This document shows positions 23,262 through 33,700 of a stretch of 64,000 nucleotides of DNA, piece after piece; the first letter of the stretch is position 1, and each line of letters begins with the position of its first letter. Both the position numbers and the translations under genes were made by a program. This DNA comes from Dyadobacter chenwenxiniae (GTDB lineage Bacteria; Bacteroidota; Bacteroidia; Cytophagales; Spirosomataceae): positions 6,391,001 through 6,455,000 of the forward strand of contig NZ_CP094997.1 of the NCBI RefSeq assembly GCF_022869785.1. Direction: 5' to 3'. The notes under the pieces are model-generated. The model made no database searches, was not told where the DNA came from, and saw only the letters and a list, made by a program, of their open reading frames with translations.

Positions 23262-26054
23262 ATGCTTAAACATTACGTTTCTGCCATTCTGCTCTCCCTA
23301 ATGGTCATCAGTCAGGGCTTCACACAAGGCACTTCTTCCAGTGGGATTAAAGGGATTATCAAAACCAAAAAGGGGGAACCGTTGCCGTATGCTGCGATTG
23401 TTGTCAAAGGCACATCCATCAGCACGATCTCCAACGAAGAGGGGCGCTATCAGTTGGACCTGAAACCGGGTTACTACGAGGTCATTTTTCAATATTTAGG
23501 TTTTAAAACAGGGCAGAAAGGGTTTACCGTTGAAAATAAAATGGAAACCTTCGATCTCACGATGGAAGAGCAGGCACTCAACCTCGGCGAGGTACGTATA
23601 GGAAGTCGCGATGAGGATCCCGCCTACACCATTATGCGCCGTGCAATTGCCAAAAGCCGCTATCATTTACTTCAAGTGGACAGTTATGTGGCCAAAGCCT
23701 ATTCCAAATCTTCGATTGTAATTACAGATCTTCCTTTGGAATTTTTGTATAAAAAGGAATTGAAGGAGATGGAGGGGGAAATGAATTTCAAGAAAGGCGT
23801 TCCCATGCTAAATGAAAGCGTTTCCGAAGTGACATTTAAGCAGCCCAACACTTACAAGCAGAAGGTTATTGCTGCCAGAAATAGCCAGGACAAGGGTTTT
23901 GCAAGTCCCAATGCTTACTTGCTAACCAGTTTTTATCAGCCCGAAGTTGTAAAGGCCGTTTCTCCATTGTCGCCGCGTGCTTTTGCCTACTATAAATTTG
24001 AGTATCAGGGTGCTTTCCGTGAAAATGGCATTGAGGTAAATAAAATAAAAGTCACCCCGCGCTCCTACGGTGAGGGCGTTTACAAAGGAACGATCCACAT
24101 CATTGAAGATGAATGGAGCATTTACAGTCTTGATCTGACGACGGTTAACACGGGTTTTACCATTGACATTAAACAGGTTTATAGCGCGGTTCAAGGTGTT
24201 TGGATGCCTGTCAACCAGCAGTTCCACGTTCAGGGCGGCATTTATGGACTGAAAGGGAAAGGTGATTTTGTGATCTCGCAATCGTTTTCAAACCTCAAAA
24301 TTAACCCCACTTTCAAGCCGGATATTGTGGTTGTGGATGATAAAAAGCAGAAAGAAGAAGCTAAAAAAGTGAAGCTGACAAGCCGGGAAATCAAGTCGCA
24401 GAAGCTGGAAGAGGTCGTTAGCAAGCAAAAAGAATTTTCGGCCAAAAACCTTCGCAAACTGATGAAGGAATACGAAAAGCAGGACATAAAGGCCAAAGAA
24501 GAGAAGGGTGAAGACATTGACCTTAACTTTACCCGAAGTGATTCGACAGTGGTGGATTCGATGGCCAGCATGCGCAGCACGGCTTTTTGGGATTCCATCC
24601 GCACTGTTCCGCTGACGAACGCCGAAGTTAAAAGTTACACGCGATTGGACAGTATTGTAGTCATGAAACAAGGCTCGGAGGAGCAAAAGGACAGTTTGAA
24701 AGTGGCCAATTCCGACACTACAAAAAGTAATAAAAAGGGTGGTGGATTGGGTTTCGTGGGCGATATTTTCACCGGTCACAGTTTCAGATTAGGCAAGAAA
24801 AGCCCCTGGCGGCTCGATTATGTAACGCCGCTGCGGGGTGCACAGGTTAACACGGTGGAAGGACTCGTTTTAAATGGTGGTGGTTTTAAATTGCGTTATA
24901 AAGGCAATGGTGCTAGGAAAACACCCGACAGTTTGCAAATCGGGACCAATGGCGTAAAGCGGTTTTCTGCTCCCCGGGCGGATTCGGAATTCTCGCTCAA
25001 TGCGCTTACGCGTTATTCCTTTGCGCGGCAGAAACTCATGGCGACGGGCGGGATTGGTTATCGCTGGAAACGGAATGAAATCAATGTTTCAGGCGGGCAG
25101 GCGGTCTCTCAATTCAATAGTGAAAACCCAATGCATCCGTTGCTGAACTCGGTTACGACGCTGTTTTTGGAGCAGAACTTTATCAAAATCTATGAAAAGA
25201 ATTTTGTAAGTCTCGACTTCGGCACGGACCGTGAAAATGAACATTTCGAGCTAAAAGTCAACGTTGAATATGCGGACCGCAGCCCGTTGCGAAATTTGGG
25301 GAACACCAACCCTTATCGCTGGATCGACTGGAAACGAAGGGAGTTTACTTCAAACATTCCTTTTAATGATGAGTTGACTGACGAAAGCCGCACTGCTTCA
25401 GTTGAGATGCAGGAGCATCAGGCCTTGACATTGGGCCTTGCGGCAGCTTACAAGCCGTGGCAAAAATACCGGACGCGAAAAGGGAAAACTTCTTATTATG
25501 ACGATGATTCCCCAAAGTTGTCGGTTAATTACCGCAAAGGCATTAACAATGTGTTCGGCAGCGATGTCAAATATGATTTTTTCCAAATCAGCATTCAGCA
25601 TGGATTTGAAACCGGAGTAAGAAGTAAGCTGAGTTATAAGCTTGCTGCGGGACAATTTTGGGGAGACAGCGTTGCTTTTCCGGATTACCAACATTTCGCA
25701 GGCAATCGCTTTTTCTTCCAGATGGGCGATCCCGTCAGCACATTCCGGATGCTCGATTATTATCGTTACAGCACTTCCAAACATTTCTTTGAAGCCCACG
25801 TCCTCAGCGAGTTCCGCAAATTCCTGTTGACCCAAATCACCTGGTTCCGCGTATTGGGCATCAAAGAAAACTTCATGCTGCATTACCTGGCCACGCCCAC
25901 CTCGAACAACTACGCAGAGCTAGGCTACGGTCTGGACGTTGGCATTCGCTTCCCCTTCCGCTTAGAGGTTGTGAATAGTTTTGAAGGTTTCAAATACAAA
26001 CACACTGTTTTCCGGGTTGGGACGACGATGAACTTTAATTTGGGGCGAAACTGA
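23262..26054 (+). CDS. DUF5686 family outer-membrane protein with carboxypeptidase-regulatory-like domain
   Basis: A 930-residue protein. Signal peptide LKHYVSAILLSLMVISQGFTQ; residues about 28-110 are a carboxypeptidase-regulatory-like domain (GIKGIIKTKKGEPLPYAAIVVKGTSISTISNEEGRYQLDL); the remainder matches the DUF5686 family I know from Bacteroidota (AYTIMRRAIAKSRYHLLQVDSYVAKAYSKSS...). A charged low-complexity linker near residues 370-490 (KKQKEEAKKVKLTS...) separates two halves, and the C-terminal about 330 residues read as amphipathic beta-strands ending FRVGTTMNFNLGRN, suggesting a barrel. Often proposed to act at the cell envelope; mechanism unknown. It is convergent with the ATPase gene, with 2 bp between stops. 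Confidence 0.85.
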   Translation: MLKHYVSAILLSLMVISQGFTQGTSSSGIKGIIKTKKGEPLPYAAIVVKGTSISTISNEEGRYQLDLKPGYYEVIFQYLGFKTGQKGFTVENKMETFDLTMEEQALNLGEVRIGSRDEDPAYTIMRRAIAKSRYHLLQVDSYVAKAYSKSSIVITDLPLEFLYKKELKEMEGEMNFKKGVPMLNESVSEVTFKQPNTYKQKVIAARNSQDKGFASPNAYLLTSFYQPEVVKAVSPLSPRAFAYYKFEYQGAFRENGIEVNKIKVTPRSYGEGVYKGTIHIIEDEWSIYSLDLTTVNTGFTIDIKQVYSAVQGVWMPVNQQFHVQGGIYGLKGKGDFVISQSFSNLKINPTFKPDIVVVDDKKQKEEAKKVKLTSREIKSQKLEEVVSKQKEFSAKNLRKLMKEYEKQDIKAKEEKGEDIDLNFTRSDSTVVDSMASMRSTAFWDSIRTVPLTNAEVKSYTRLDSIVVMKQGSEEQKDSLKVANSDTTKSNKKGGGLGFVGDIFTGHSFRLGKKSPWRLDYVTPLRGAQVNTVEGLVLNGGGFKLRYKGNGARKTPDSLQIGTNGVKRFSAPRADSEFSLNALTRYSFARQKLMATGGIGYRWKRNEINVSGGQAVSQFNSENPMHPLLNSVTTLFLEQNFIKIYEKNFVSLDFGTDRENEHFELKVNVEYADRSPLRNLGNTNPYRWIDWKRREFTSNIPFNDELTDESRTASVEMQEHQALTLGLAAAYKPWQKYRTRKGKTSYYDDDSPKLSVNYRKGINNVFGSDVKYDFFQISIQHGFETGVRSKLSYKLAAGQFWGDSVAFPDYQHFAGNRFFFQMGDPVSTFRMLDYYRYSTSKHFFEAHVLSEFRKFLLTQITWFRVLGIKENFMLHYLATPTSNNYAELGYGLDVGIRFPFRLEVVNSFEGFKYKHTVFRVGTTMNFNLGRN

Positions 26055-26056
26055 GC

Positions 26057-27178
26057 TTATAAAATGAATTCATCAAAGTTGTCCTTATGAATCACTTTGA
26101 ATTCACTATTGGGATAGGCATTTGAGAAAACCTTTGAGAATGAGGCTTTTGCATTTGGATTCCATTTGAATTCGTATGCACTCAGCTTTCCGTCGGATTC
26201 TTCTAAATAATCTATTTCCGTCTGTTCTTTCGTTCTCCAATAGTAACTATTTGCCCAGATTCCCTGATAGTTAATGAATTTCATTCGTTCCGAAATAATA
26301 AAATTTTCCCACAAGGCGCCGATATCTGTTCTAAGTTCGGGTTGGGTGAAATTTGCTATTAATGCGTTGCGAATGCCATTGTCGTAGAAGTAAATCTTGC
26401 GACTATTTTTAAGCTCATTGCGAAGATTGCGATTGAAGGTGCCAAGCCTAAAAATCACGAACACTTGTTCCAATAAGTTGATATATTTCTCAACTGTTTT
26501 GTTGTCCAAACCACAAATTTGACCCAGCTCATTAAAAGAAACCTGCGATCCGACTTGAAATGCCAATGCTTGCAAGAGCCGCATTAATTTTTCGGGCTTC
26601 TGGATGTTTTCCCACATCAAGATATCTTTGTATAAATAACTGTCGGTAAGCTGCTTTAATGTCTCCTTCTCGGATCCTGGGTGATTCACAATGTCCGGAT
26701 AATAACCGTAAACCAGTCTTTGAGACAGAAGCCGCTTTTCTTCCAGAAGTCCATGGTGATTTACCATTTCTCCGAATGAGATAGGGAACATTTTGTATTC
26801 CCATTTCCGGCCAGTTAATGGCTCATTTACTTTATTCGCCAGTTCAAAAGCAGAACTGCCGGTTGCGACCAATTGAACGCCTTTGATATTATCCGTTATC
26901 AGTTTCAAGCGCAAACCAATGTCGGAAATTCTTTGCGCCTCGTCAATGACAATGTTGTTTCTGTCACCAAATATGTTTTTCAAACGGGAAGACGTGGCAT
27001 TTTCAAAAAGCGCTTGCACATCAGTTTCGTCGCCATTGAGCCAAAGCGTATCTGCTTTGTTTGAAAAAAGCTTGTTCAATAACGTCGTTTTTCCAACCTG
27101 GCGCGCGCCCAGCAGAATAATGGCTTTTCCATCATAGAGTTTTGACCTGATTATGTCTTCGAGATTACGCTTAATCAT
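26057..27178 (-). CDS. AAA_14/DUF4143 ATPase
   Basis: A 373-residue protein from the ATG at 27178 (MIKRNLEDIIRSKLYDGKAIILLGARQVGKTTLL). N-terminal AAA domain with Walker A LGARQVGKTT, Walker B-like NIVIDEAQRI, sensor VATGSSAFELANKVNEPLTGRKWEYKMFPISF; middle winged-helix-like part (SQVSFNELGQICGLDNKTVEKYINLLEQVFVIFRL); C-terminal DUF4143 region with the nuclease-like residues YYWRTKEQTEIDYLEESDGKLSAYEFKWNP. The open frame continues to 27301 but runs through the large inverted repeat at 27190-27251, so the downstream start is preferred. These ATPases are abundant in Bacteroidota and Archaea; role (DNA binding, defence or mobile-element linked) is unresolved. Confidence 0.9.
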   Translation of the reverse strand: MIKRNLEDIIRSKLYDGKAIILLGARQVGKTTLLNKLFSNKADTLWLNGDETDVQALFENATSSRLKNIFGDRNNIVIDEAQRISDIGLRLKLITDNIKGVQLVATGSSAFELANKVNEPLTGRKWEYKMFPISFGEMVNHHGLLEEKRLLSQRLVYGYYPDIVNHPGSEKETLKQLTDSYLYKDILMWENIQKPEKLMRLLQALAFQVGSQVSFNELGQICGLDNKTVEKYINLLEQVFVIFRLGTFNRNLRNELKNSRKIYFYDNGIRNALIANFTQPELRTDIGALWENFIISERMKFINYQGIWANSYYWRTKEQTEIDYLEESDGKLSAYEFKWNPNAKASFSKVFSNAYPNSEFKVIHKDNFDEFIL

Positions 27179-27189
27179 AACCAAACATA

Positions 27190-27251
27190 CCACTTTTTGG
27201 GAATAGATTCCTAAAAAGTGGTGTTTTTTTAGGAATCTATTCCCAAAAAGT
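27190..27251. promoter_or_regulatory. 26-bp perfect inverted repeat with nested alternative hairpin before the DUF4143 ATPase
   Basis: The arm 27192-27217 is the exact reverse complement of 27226-27251 (core TTTTTGGGAATAGATTCCTA), with an 8-nt spacer. Inside the left arm a competing hairpin can form: CCACTTTTT (27190-27198) with AAAAAGTGG (27213-27221). It ends 12 bp before the start of the minus-strand ATPase gene, so it overlaps its promoter or leader. It looks like an operator or a two-state mRNA structure; autoregulation by the ATPase is inference. Confidence 0.75.
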
Positions 27252-27353
27252 CGACTTTTAACTGTTTGAATAGAGACTGAGTGGTAATAGGCTTGTCTCA
27301 TCCAACTTCTCCAGCCAATGGCTGGAGATTTACAATGAGCTAATGATCAACTC

Positions 27354-30335
27354 TTAAACCAATGCTTCCCACAAAATTTCGGCGGGATGCATTGCATGTC
27401 TGCCGGTTCCGTCGTGGATCTGGTGGCGGCAACTGGTTCCGGGGGCGGCAATGATCACTTCCTCAGGCTGTTGCCGAACTGCCGGGAATAGAACCAGCTC
27501 CCCGATTTGCATAGAAATGTCATAATGCTCTTTTTCATAACCAAATGACCCTGCCATGCCGCAGCAGCCCGAAGGAATCAGCTGCACAGTGTAGTTTTCG
27601 GGAAGCGAAAGCATTTTTTTCGTTGGTATAACACTGGAAACAGCCTTCTGCTGGCAATGTCCGTGTAATTTGATCAATCGCTTCTCCTTGGTAAACTGAT
27701 CCTTCGAAATGTGTTTCAACTCAATTTCCCGGGAAATAAATTCGTCAAACTGCAATGCGTTCTGCGCCAGTTTTTTGGCTTCTTCCACAAGCGCATCACT
27801 CACGAGATCAGGATATTCGTCACGGAATGTCAGGATTGCCGATGGTTCGATGCCTATCAGCGGCGTGTCGTACGAAATCAGGTCTTTGAGCAGGTTAATG
27901 TTCTCTTCGGCTATCTTTTTCGCGTCCTTCAAAAGTCCTTTCGAGAGTTGCGGCCTACCCGAAGGAGCATGGTTTGGAATAATTACTTCATAACCAAGCT
28001 TTTCCAATGCTAAAATGGATTTTTTCCCAATCTCAACATCATTGTAATTTGTAAACTCATCGCAGAAAAGATAAACCTTTCGACCAGTTGATTTGCTTGT
28101 TTTGCGTTGCTCGTACCACTTTTTCAACGTTGTGTTATGCAGCAGCGGCATCGTTCTCTCAGGATGAAAGCCGACAATGCGATTAGCGATTTTGCGCAAC
28201 GGTGCGTTTTTGAAGACCAGATTATATGCCCAGGGAACATAGCTCGCGATGCCGGTCATTTTTGAAAAATTCCCAACAAGCCATGAACGAAGCGGAATGC
28301 CGTTAGCGTCGTGATATTGCTGCAAAAATTCCATTTTCAGTTTGGCCACATCCACATTGGAAGGGCATTCGCCTTTGCAGCCCTTGCAAGCCAGGCAGAG
28401 ATCATAAACTTCCTTAATCTCCTTATTATCAAATTTATTCTCCTTAGGCGAACGCGTTAGCATTTCCCTGAGAATGTTGGCGCGGGCGCGGGTTGTGTCC
28501 TTTTCATTGCGCGTCGCCATGAAACTCGGGCACATTGTGCCGCCGCTCATCTGCGTTTTGCGGCAGTCGCCGGAGCCGTTGCATTGCTCGGCGTGCTGCA
28601 AAATATCCTGGTCATGAAAACGGAAATAAGTTTTAAATTCCGGCGTCTGCTGATCAGCTTCATAGCGCAGAAAAGTGTCCATGGGCGCCGTATCGACGAT
28701 TTTCCCGGGATTGAAAATGTTGTTCGGGTCCCAGGCCTTTTTAATTTCCTTAAAAAGCTGATAATTATGCTCACCAACCATTTTCGGGATAAATTCACCT
28801 CTTAACCGCCCGTCGCCATGCTCTCCTGAAAGTGAGCCGTCATATTTTTTTACCAGATCAGCGATTTCCTCAGCAATCATTCTGAATTGCCTATGTCCTT
28901 CGCTGGTTTTCAGGTTAATGATGGGGCGAAGGTGAATTTCACCGGTGCCGGCATGGGCATAATGTACGGCCGACATGCCGTGTTTTTTTAAAATAACATT
29001 GAAATCGCGGATGTAATCCGGTTGGTCGTAAACATCAACTGCCGTGTCCTCGATCACGGCAACGGCTTTTTCATCGCCGGGAATGTTGCCCAACAAGCCC
29101 AGACCAGCTTTTCTTAATGTCCAGATTTTCTTGGTGTCGTCTCCAAAAAGCAGCGGATAATGGAAGCCTATGCCTGCTTCCTGCAATTCACTGACCATTT
29201 CAGCCGAGAGCGTTTCGACTTCTTCTTTTGTTTCCCTTGAAAGATCCACAACCAGAATCGCCGGATATTTCCCGTCGGGCTTATTCTTTACAAAAAATGC
29301 ATTTTTCTTTTGTTCTGCATTCGTAGCGGCACATTCAAGCACGTAATCGTCAATGAGCTCAACGGCGTGCGGCTTGTATTTTAATGTTAATATCGTAGCC
29401 CTTAATGCTTCATCGATGGTGTCGCAATGCACACAAACGAGTCCTTGCGTTTTCGGCGGCAACGGAACCAGGTTTAATTTTATTTCTGTCAAAAAACACA
29501 GTGTCCCTTCAGATCCTGCGATCAGGCTGCACATATTAAATGGCTGTGCAGGTTCATTCTGGCTGGTTTTATCGGCATAAGGCTCTGTGTGGAGCAACAT
29601 ATCCAGTGCATAACCGGTGTTCCTTCTGCCAATGCTTGGCTTTGGAAAGTTCTTTCTTATTTCCGCCTGATTTTCAGCAGACTGAAGTATTTCATTTGTT
29701 TTGAGATAAATCTTATCCAAAAGCGTCGCACTTCCGTTTTTCTGCTGTGCATTGAACAGCATATTTTCGAAATCGCTTCCTTTAATGTTTTTAAATTCCG
29801 CATTCGAGCCGTCGGCCAGAATGGCTTTTACCTCTAAAGTATGCTCCCGGGCGCTGCCGTAAACGATGGAATTAGAGCCGCAGGAATTATTTCCAACCAT
29901 CCCGCCGATCATGGCGCGGTTGGCGGTTGAAGTCTCCGGCCCGAAATAAAGTCCGTAAGGTTTCAGTGCCATGTTAAGCTCGTCGCGCACTACGCCAGGT
30001 TGCACGCGAACCCATTTTTCGGCCTCATTTATTTCCAGGATTTTAGTAAAATTCCGGGAAACGTCCACCACAATGCCATTGCCTACAACCTGCCCGGCCA
30101 GGGACGTTCCGGCCGTTCTTGGAATAAGCGAAATGTGCTTCTCCGTCGCATATGCGATCAACTTTTTGATGTCGGCCTCCGACTTGGGAATGGCAACCGC
30201 GAGTGGCATTTCACGGTATGCGGAAGCGTCAGTTGCATACAGGGTTCGCATCGTATTATCGAAATGCAGTTCTCCCTTAAGTTGCTTGGCAAGAAGACTT
30301 AAATCACTGTTAGTTACGGAAAGCGGCGCAGTCAT
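27354..30335 (-). CDS. FAD- and Fe-S-binding D-2-hydroxyacid dehydrogenase (Dld/YdiJ-like)
   Basis: A 993-residue fused oxidoreductase. Residues about 40-210 are the FAD-binding_4 domain (LIPRTAGTSLAGQVVGNGIVVDVSRNF; NRAMIGGMVGNNSCGSNSIVYGSAREHTLEV), followed by the FAD-oxidase C domain with GTGEIHLRPIINL and SGEHGDGRLRGEFIP. The C-terminal third binds 4Fe-4S clusters: CNGSGDCRK..GTMCPSF and CLACKGCKGECPSNVDV, then the CCG-type motif LIKLHGHCQQK...IPSGCCGMAGSFG. Such proteins oxidise D-lactate or D-2-hydroxyglutarate and pass electrons to quinone or cytochrome. Membrane-peripheral, cytosolic side. Substrate cannot be fixed from sequence. It is divergent from the susC gene across 413 bp. Confidence 0.93.
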   Translation of the reverse strand: MTAPLSVTNSDLSLLAKQLKGELHFDNTMRTLYATDASAYREMPLAVAIPKSEADIKKLIAYATEKHISLIPRTAGTSLAGQVVGNGIVVDVSRNFTKILEINEAEKWVRVQPGVVRDELNMALKPYGLYFGPETSTANRAMIGGMVGNNSCGSNSIVYGSAREHTLEVKAILADGSNAEFKNIKGSDFENMLFNAQQKNGSATLLDKIYLKTNEILQSAENQAEIRKNFPKPSIGRRNTGYALDMLLHTEPYADKTSQNEPAQPFNMCSLIAGSEGTLCFLTEIKLNLVPLPPKTQGLVCVHCDTIDEALRATILTLKYKPHAVELIDDYVLECAATNAEQKKNAFFVKNKPDGKYPAILVVDLSRETKEEVETLSAEMVSELQEAGIGFHYPLLFGDDTKKIWTLRKAGLGLLGNIPGDEKAVAVIEDTAVDVYDQPDYIRDFNVILKKHGMSAVHYAHAGTGEIHLRPIINLKTSEGHRQFRMIAEEIADLVKKYDGSLSGEHGDGRLRGEFIPKMVGEHNYQLFKEIKKAWDPNNIFNPGKIVDTAPMDTFLRYEADQQTPEFKTYFRFHDQDILQHAEQCNGSGDCRKTQMSGGTMCPSFMATRNEKDTTRARANILREMLTRSPKENKFDNKEIKEVYDLCLACKGCKGECPSNVDVAKLKMEFLQQYHDANGIPLRSWLVGNFSKMTGIASYVPWAYNLVFKNAPLRKIANRIVGFHPERTMPLLHNTTLKKWYEQRKTSKSTGRKVYLFCDEFTNYNDVEIGKKSILALEKLGYEVIIPNHAPSGRPQLSKGLLKDAKKIAEENINLLKDLISYDTPLIGIEPSAILTFRDEYPDLVSDALVEEAKKLAQNALQFDEFISREIELKHISKDQFTKEKRLIKLHGHCQQKAVSSVIPTKKMLSLPENYTVQLIPSGCCGMAGSFGYEKEHYDISMQIGELVLFPAVRQQPEEVIIAAPGTSCRHQIHDGTGRHAMHPAEILWEALV

Positions 30336-30748
30336 GGTGTCGGATAAGCGGAAAATACTAGCATCAAAGTTACGAACAACGATTAAGGATTTCCAGCAAA
30401 ATATTTTCAGAGCTCGTTGCGGGAAAAATTAAACTTTAATTAAAATGTCACCGATTATCGCTGCTTTTGTACTTCTCAAATATGGCGTTTGTACTATAAT
30501 TGGATAATGTAACTTTCTTGCTTAAAAATTGATTTTTTTAAGCAAATTTCGAAAAAACGATATTGTATTATCCGGCTTTTTTATATTATTTTGTATGACC
30601 GTCATTGAATAACTTTAACTTTTTCGCAGTAAAATTCATAAAAAAGGCCAAAACGAGTGTACTAAGGCATTTTTGAGTGAAGCGACCTGAGAATGTTAAG
30701 ATGATACACAAAACGGTGATCAGATTTACCTAATTAATTAACTAACCT
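30336..30748. promoter_or_regulatory. 413-bp divergent intergenic region with hairpin and susC promoter
   Basis: No gene. TTGCTTAAAAA (30518-30528) and TTTTTAAGCAA (30535-30545) form an 11-bp inverted repeat with a 6-nt loop. Shortly after, TTG at 30563-30565 and TTATTTTG at 30586-30593 make a plausible -33/-7 pair (20-bp spacer) for susC, giving a leader of roughly 150 nt. The repeat lies just upstream of that -33 box, so it may be an operator. The rest is AT-rich and shows nothing else. Confidence 0.45.
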
Positions 30749-33700
30749 ATGATGAATTTATCCTTTCATGTGTTTCGTCGACATGATTCAAGCAATGCAA
30801 AAAACATTGCGACGAGAGAAAGATTTGCAGGAAAAGGCACAGGGCTATTCGCCATCCTAATGATCCTGATTGGCTTCACTACAAATGCTCTGGCACAGGA
30901 TGTGAATGTATCCGGTAAGGTTACAGACGCTAAAACCGGTGGGATTCCGGGAGTTACGATTACAATTAAAGGCAGTACAAAAGGAACGAATACAGACGTA
31001 GAAGGAAATTATCAGATCAGCGTTCCAGGCAACTCTACATTGACTTTCAGTGCCATCGGATATGAGACGCAGGATGTGGCGGTTGGCAACAAATCAACAC
31101 TTAATGTTACACTTGCCGAAGATGTTAAAGCTTTGGAAGAGGTCGTTGTCGTAGGTTACGGAACGGTTAAGAAAAAAGATGCAACCGGTGCGGTTTCCGC
31201 TTTGGGATCAAAGGATTTCCAGAAAGGGATCGTAACGTCCCCTGAGCAACTGATGCAAGGACGCGTTGCGGGTGTGCAAATTACCCAGTCCAGCGGTGAG
31301 CCGGGCGGTGGTATTAACGTGCGTATCCGGGGAACATCGTCGGTTTTGGGTGGTAACAACCCCTTATTTGTAATCGACGGTGTGCCTTTGAGTGGTGATA
31401 ACACGTCATCAGGTGGTGATAACCAGGGTGTTGGGCGTCAGCCAGCGAAAAACCCGCTTAACTTTCTGAACCCGGACGATATCGCCAGCATGGACATTCT
31501 TAAAGATGCGTCTGCAACAGCGATCTACGGTTCACGCGGTGCGAACGGTGTTGTTTTGATTACAACAAAAAGAGGCAAAGGAAAAGGTGCACTTGATTAC
31601 GGATATTCATTGGGTATCAGTAACATCACTAAAAAATACGATCTGTTGGACGCAGCGGGTTACAAAGCAGCGGGCGGACAGGATCAGGGTTCAAATACAG
31701 ACTGGCAGGACCTGCTTTTCAAAACAGCATTGACGCATCAGCACAACCTTTCTTATGGTGGCGGTGACGCGTCAGGTAACTATCGTTTCTCGCTTGGTTA
31801 TATGAATCAGGATGGTATCGTGGAAACATCTAATGTAAAACGTTACAGCGTTGGTTTCAGCGGAACGAAGAAATTTATCGGCGATAAATTGACCATCGGA
31901 AGTAACCTGAACTTTGCAAATACACAAGATACAGGTGTTCCCATTTCTGAGAACATTGGTTTTGAAGGTGATTTGATGGGTAGCATTCTGAAAGCAAATC
32001 CAACCCGTGCAGCTTACAGAGGCGACACATTGAACCAATCCACAACAACTGAGCCTAACCCGCTTGCATTCGTGAAGCTATCAAAAGATAACAGCAACAC
32101 GCTTCGTGCCTTGGGTAATATCAACGCGGAACTTGAAATTTTCAGCGGCTTGAAATTCAAAACTGTGCTTGGTTTTGATAAATCCATGTCTACCAGAAAG
32201 CAGGCTTATTCAAGAGATCTGGTTGTGGCGGGTATCGAGAAAATCGGTCGCGTTTACATCCGTGACGTTGAAAGTAACAACCAGTTGATGGAAAATTACT
32301 TCACTTATGACAAGGAGATCGGAAGTGTTACATTGAATGCACTTTTAGGTTATTCTTATCAGAGCTTTGAAAGCGGAAGCAAAAACGTAGCTGCTGCCAA
32401 TTTCCGTACCAGTAACCTTGATTTGATGATTAACAACCTGGGTATTGCCGGAACTGTTGGCATTAAGGATGCTACAGCATTGTCAAGCGTAGGTTCGGTT
32501 ATTCAGAATTCAAGTTATACCAAAGATGAGCTGCAATCTTATTTTGGTCGTTTGAACCTTGGATTTGGAAGCAAATACTTGTTTACAGGTACATTGCGTG
32601 TGGATGGTTCTTCTAAATTTGGTGGAAACAACAAATATGGTTACTTCCCATCAGGAGCATTTAAATGGAAACTAGTTGAGGAAGATTTTATCCCCAAAAC
32701 TGTATTCACGGACCTTTCGCTTCGTATTGGTTATGGTGTGACGGGTAACCAGGCGATCCCTCACAACGTATATGACAGACGTGATCGCTACGATGGCTAT
32801 TCAATCAACCAAGGCGGTGATGGCATAACAGGTGGTGGTTTGAATGCGGTGGCTTTCAATAACCCGGATTTGAGATGGGAATCTACGGCTGCGGTTAACT
32901 TAGGAATTGACTTTTCGATTCTTAAAGGAAGATTGAGTGGTACAGTTGATTTATATAACAAGAGCACAAAAGACCTTCTTTTCAAAGTGGTTGCTGCTCA
33001 ACCTGCACCAAACCCATTTGTTTATCGCAATCTTGACACAGACATTCAAAACCGCGGTATTGAATTGGCTTTAACAGGTGTAATTGTTGACGGCAAGAAA
33101 TTCTCATGGGAAATGGTCTTCAATGCATCCTACAACAAAAACCTTGTTAAAAACCTGATCGGAACATATGATACAGGTGAAATCAATGGACAAGGCTTAT
33201 CCGGTGCATTTGCACAACGTCTGGCAGAAGGTCAACCATTATTTGCTTACTTCCTTCGCGAATTTGGTGGATTTGATGACAACGGAAACTCGCTTTACCC
33301 AGCAGGTGACTTCCAGACATTCCTAGGTGGAAAAAGCCCGCTTCCAAAAGTTAATGCTGGTTTAACCAACAATTTAGCTTTTGGACCGTTTGATATGAGC
33401 TTGTTCTTTAATGGTGTATTCGGTCACTACCTGTATTCAAACACTGCAAATGCATTCTTTACACAAGGTTCATTTGCAAATGGTCGTAACGTGACAAAAG
33501 ATGTGATTGGCAATGGGGAAGGCGCATTAAACGCACCGGACGTTTCAACTCGCTTCCTTGAAAAAGGTAATTTCGTTCGCTTGCAAAATCTTTCTTTGGG
33601 ATATCGCGTTCCAATGAAAGCAAACAAAGTGCTGAGCAATGCAAGAATCTTCGTTACAGGTCAGAATTTATTAACTTTTACAAAGTATAGTGGACAAGAT

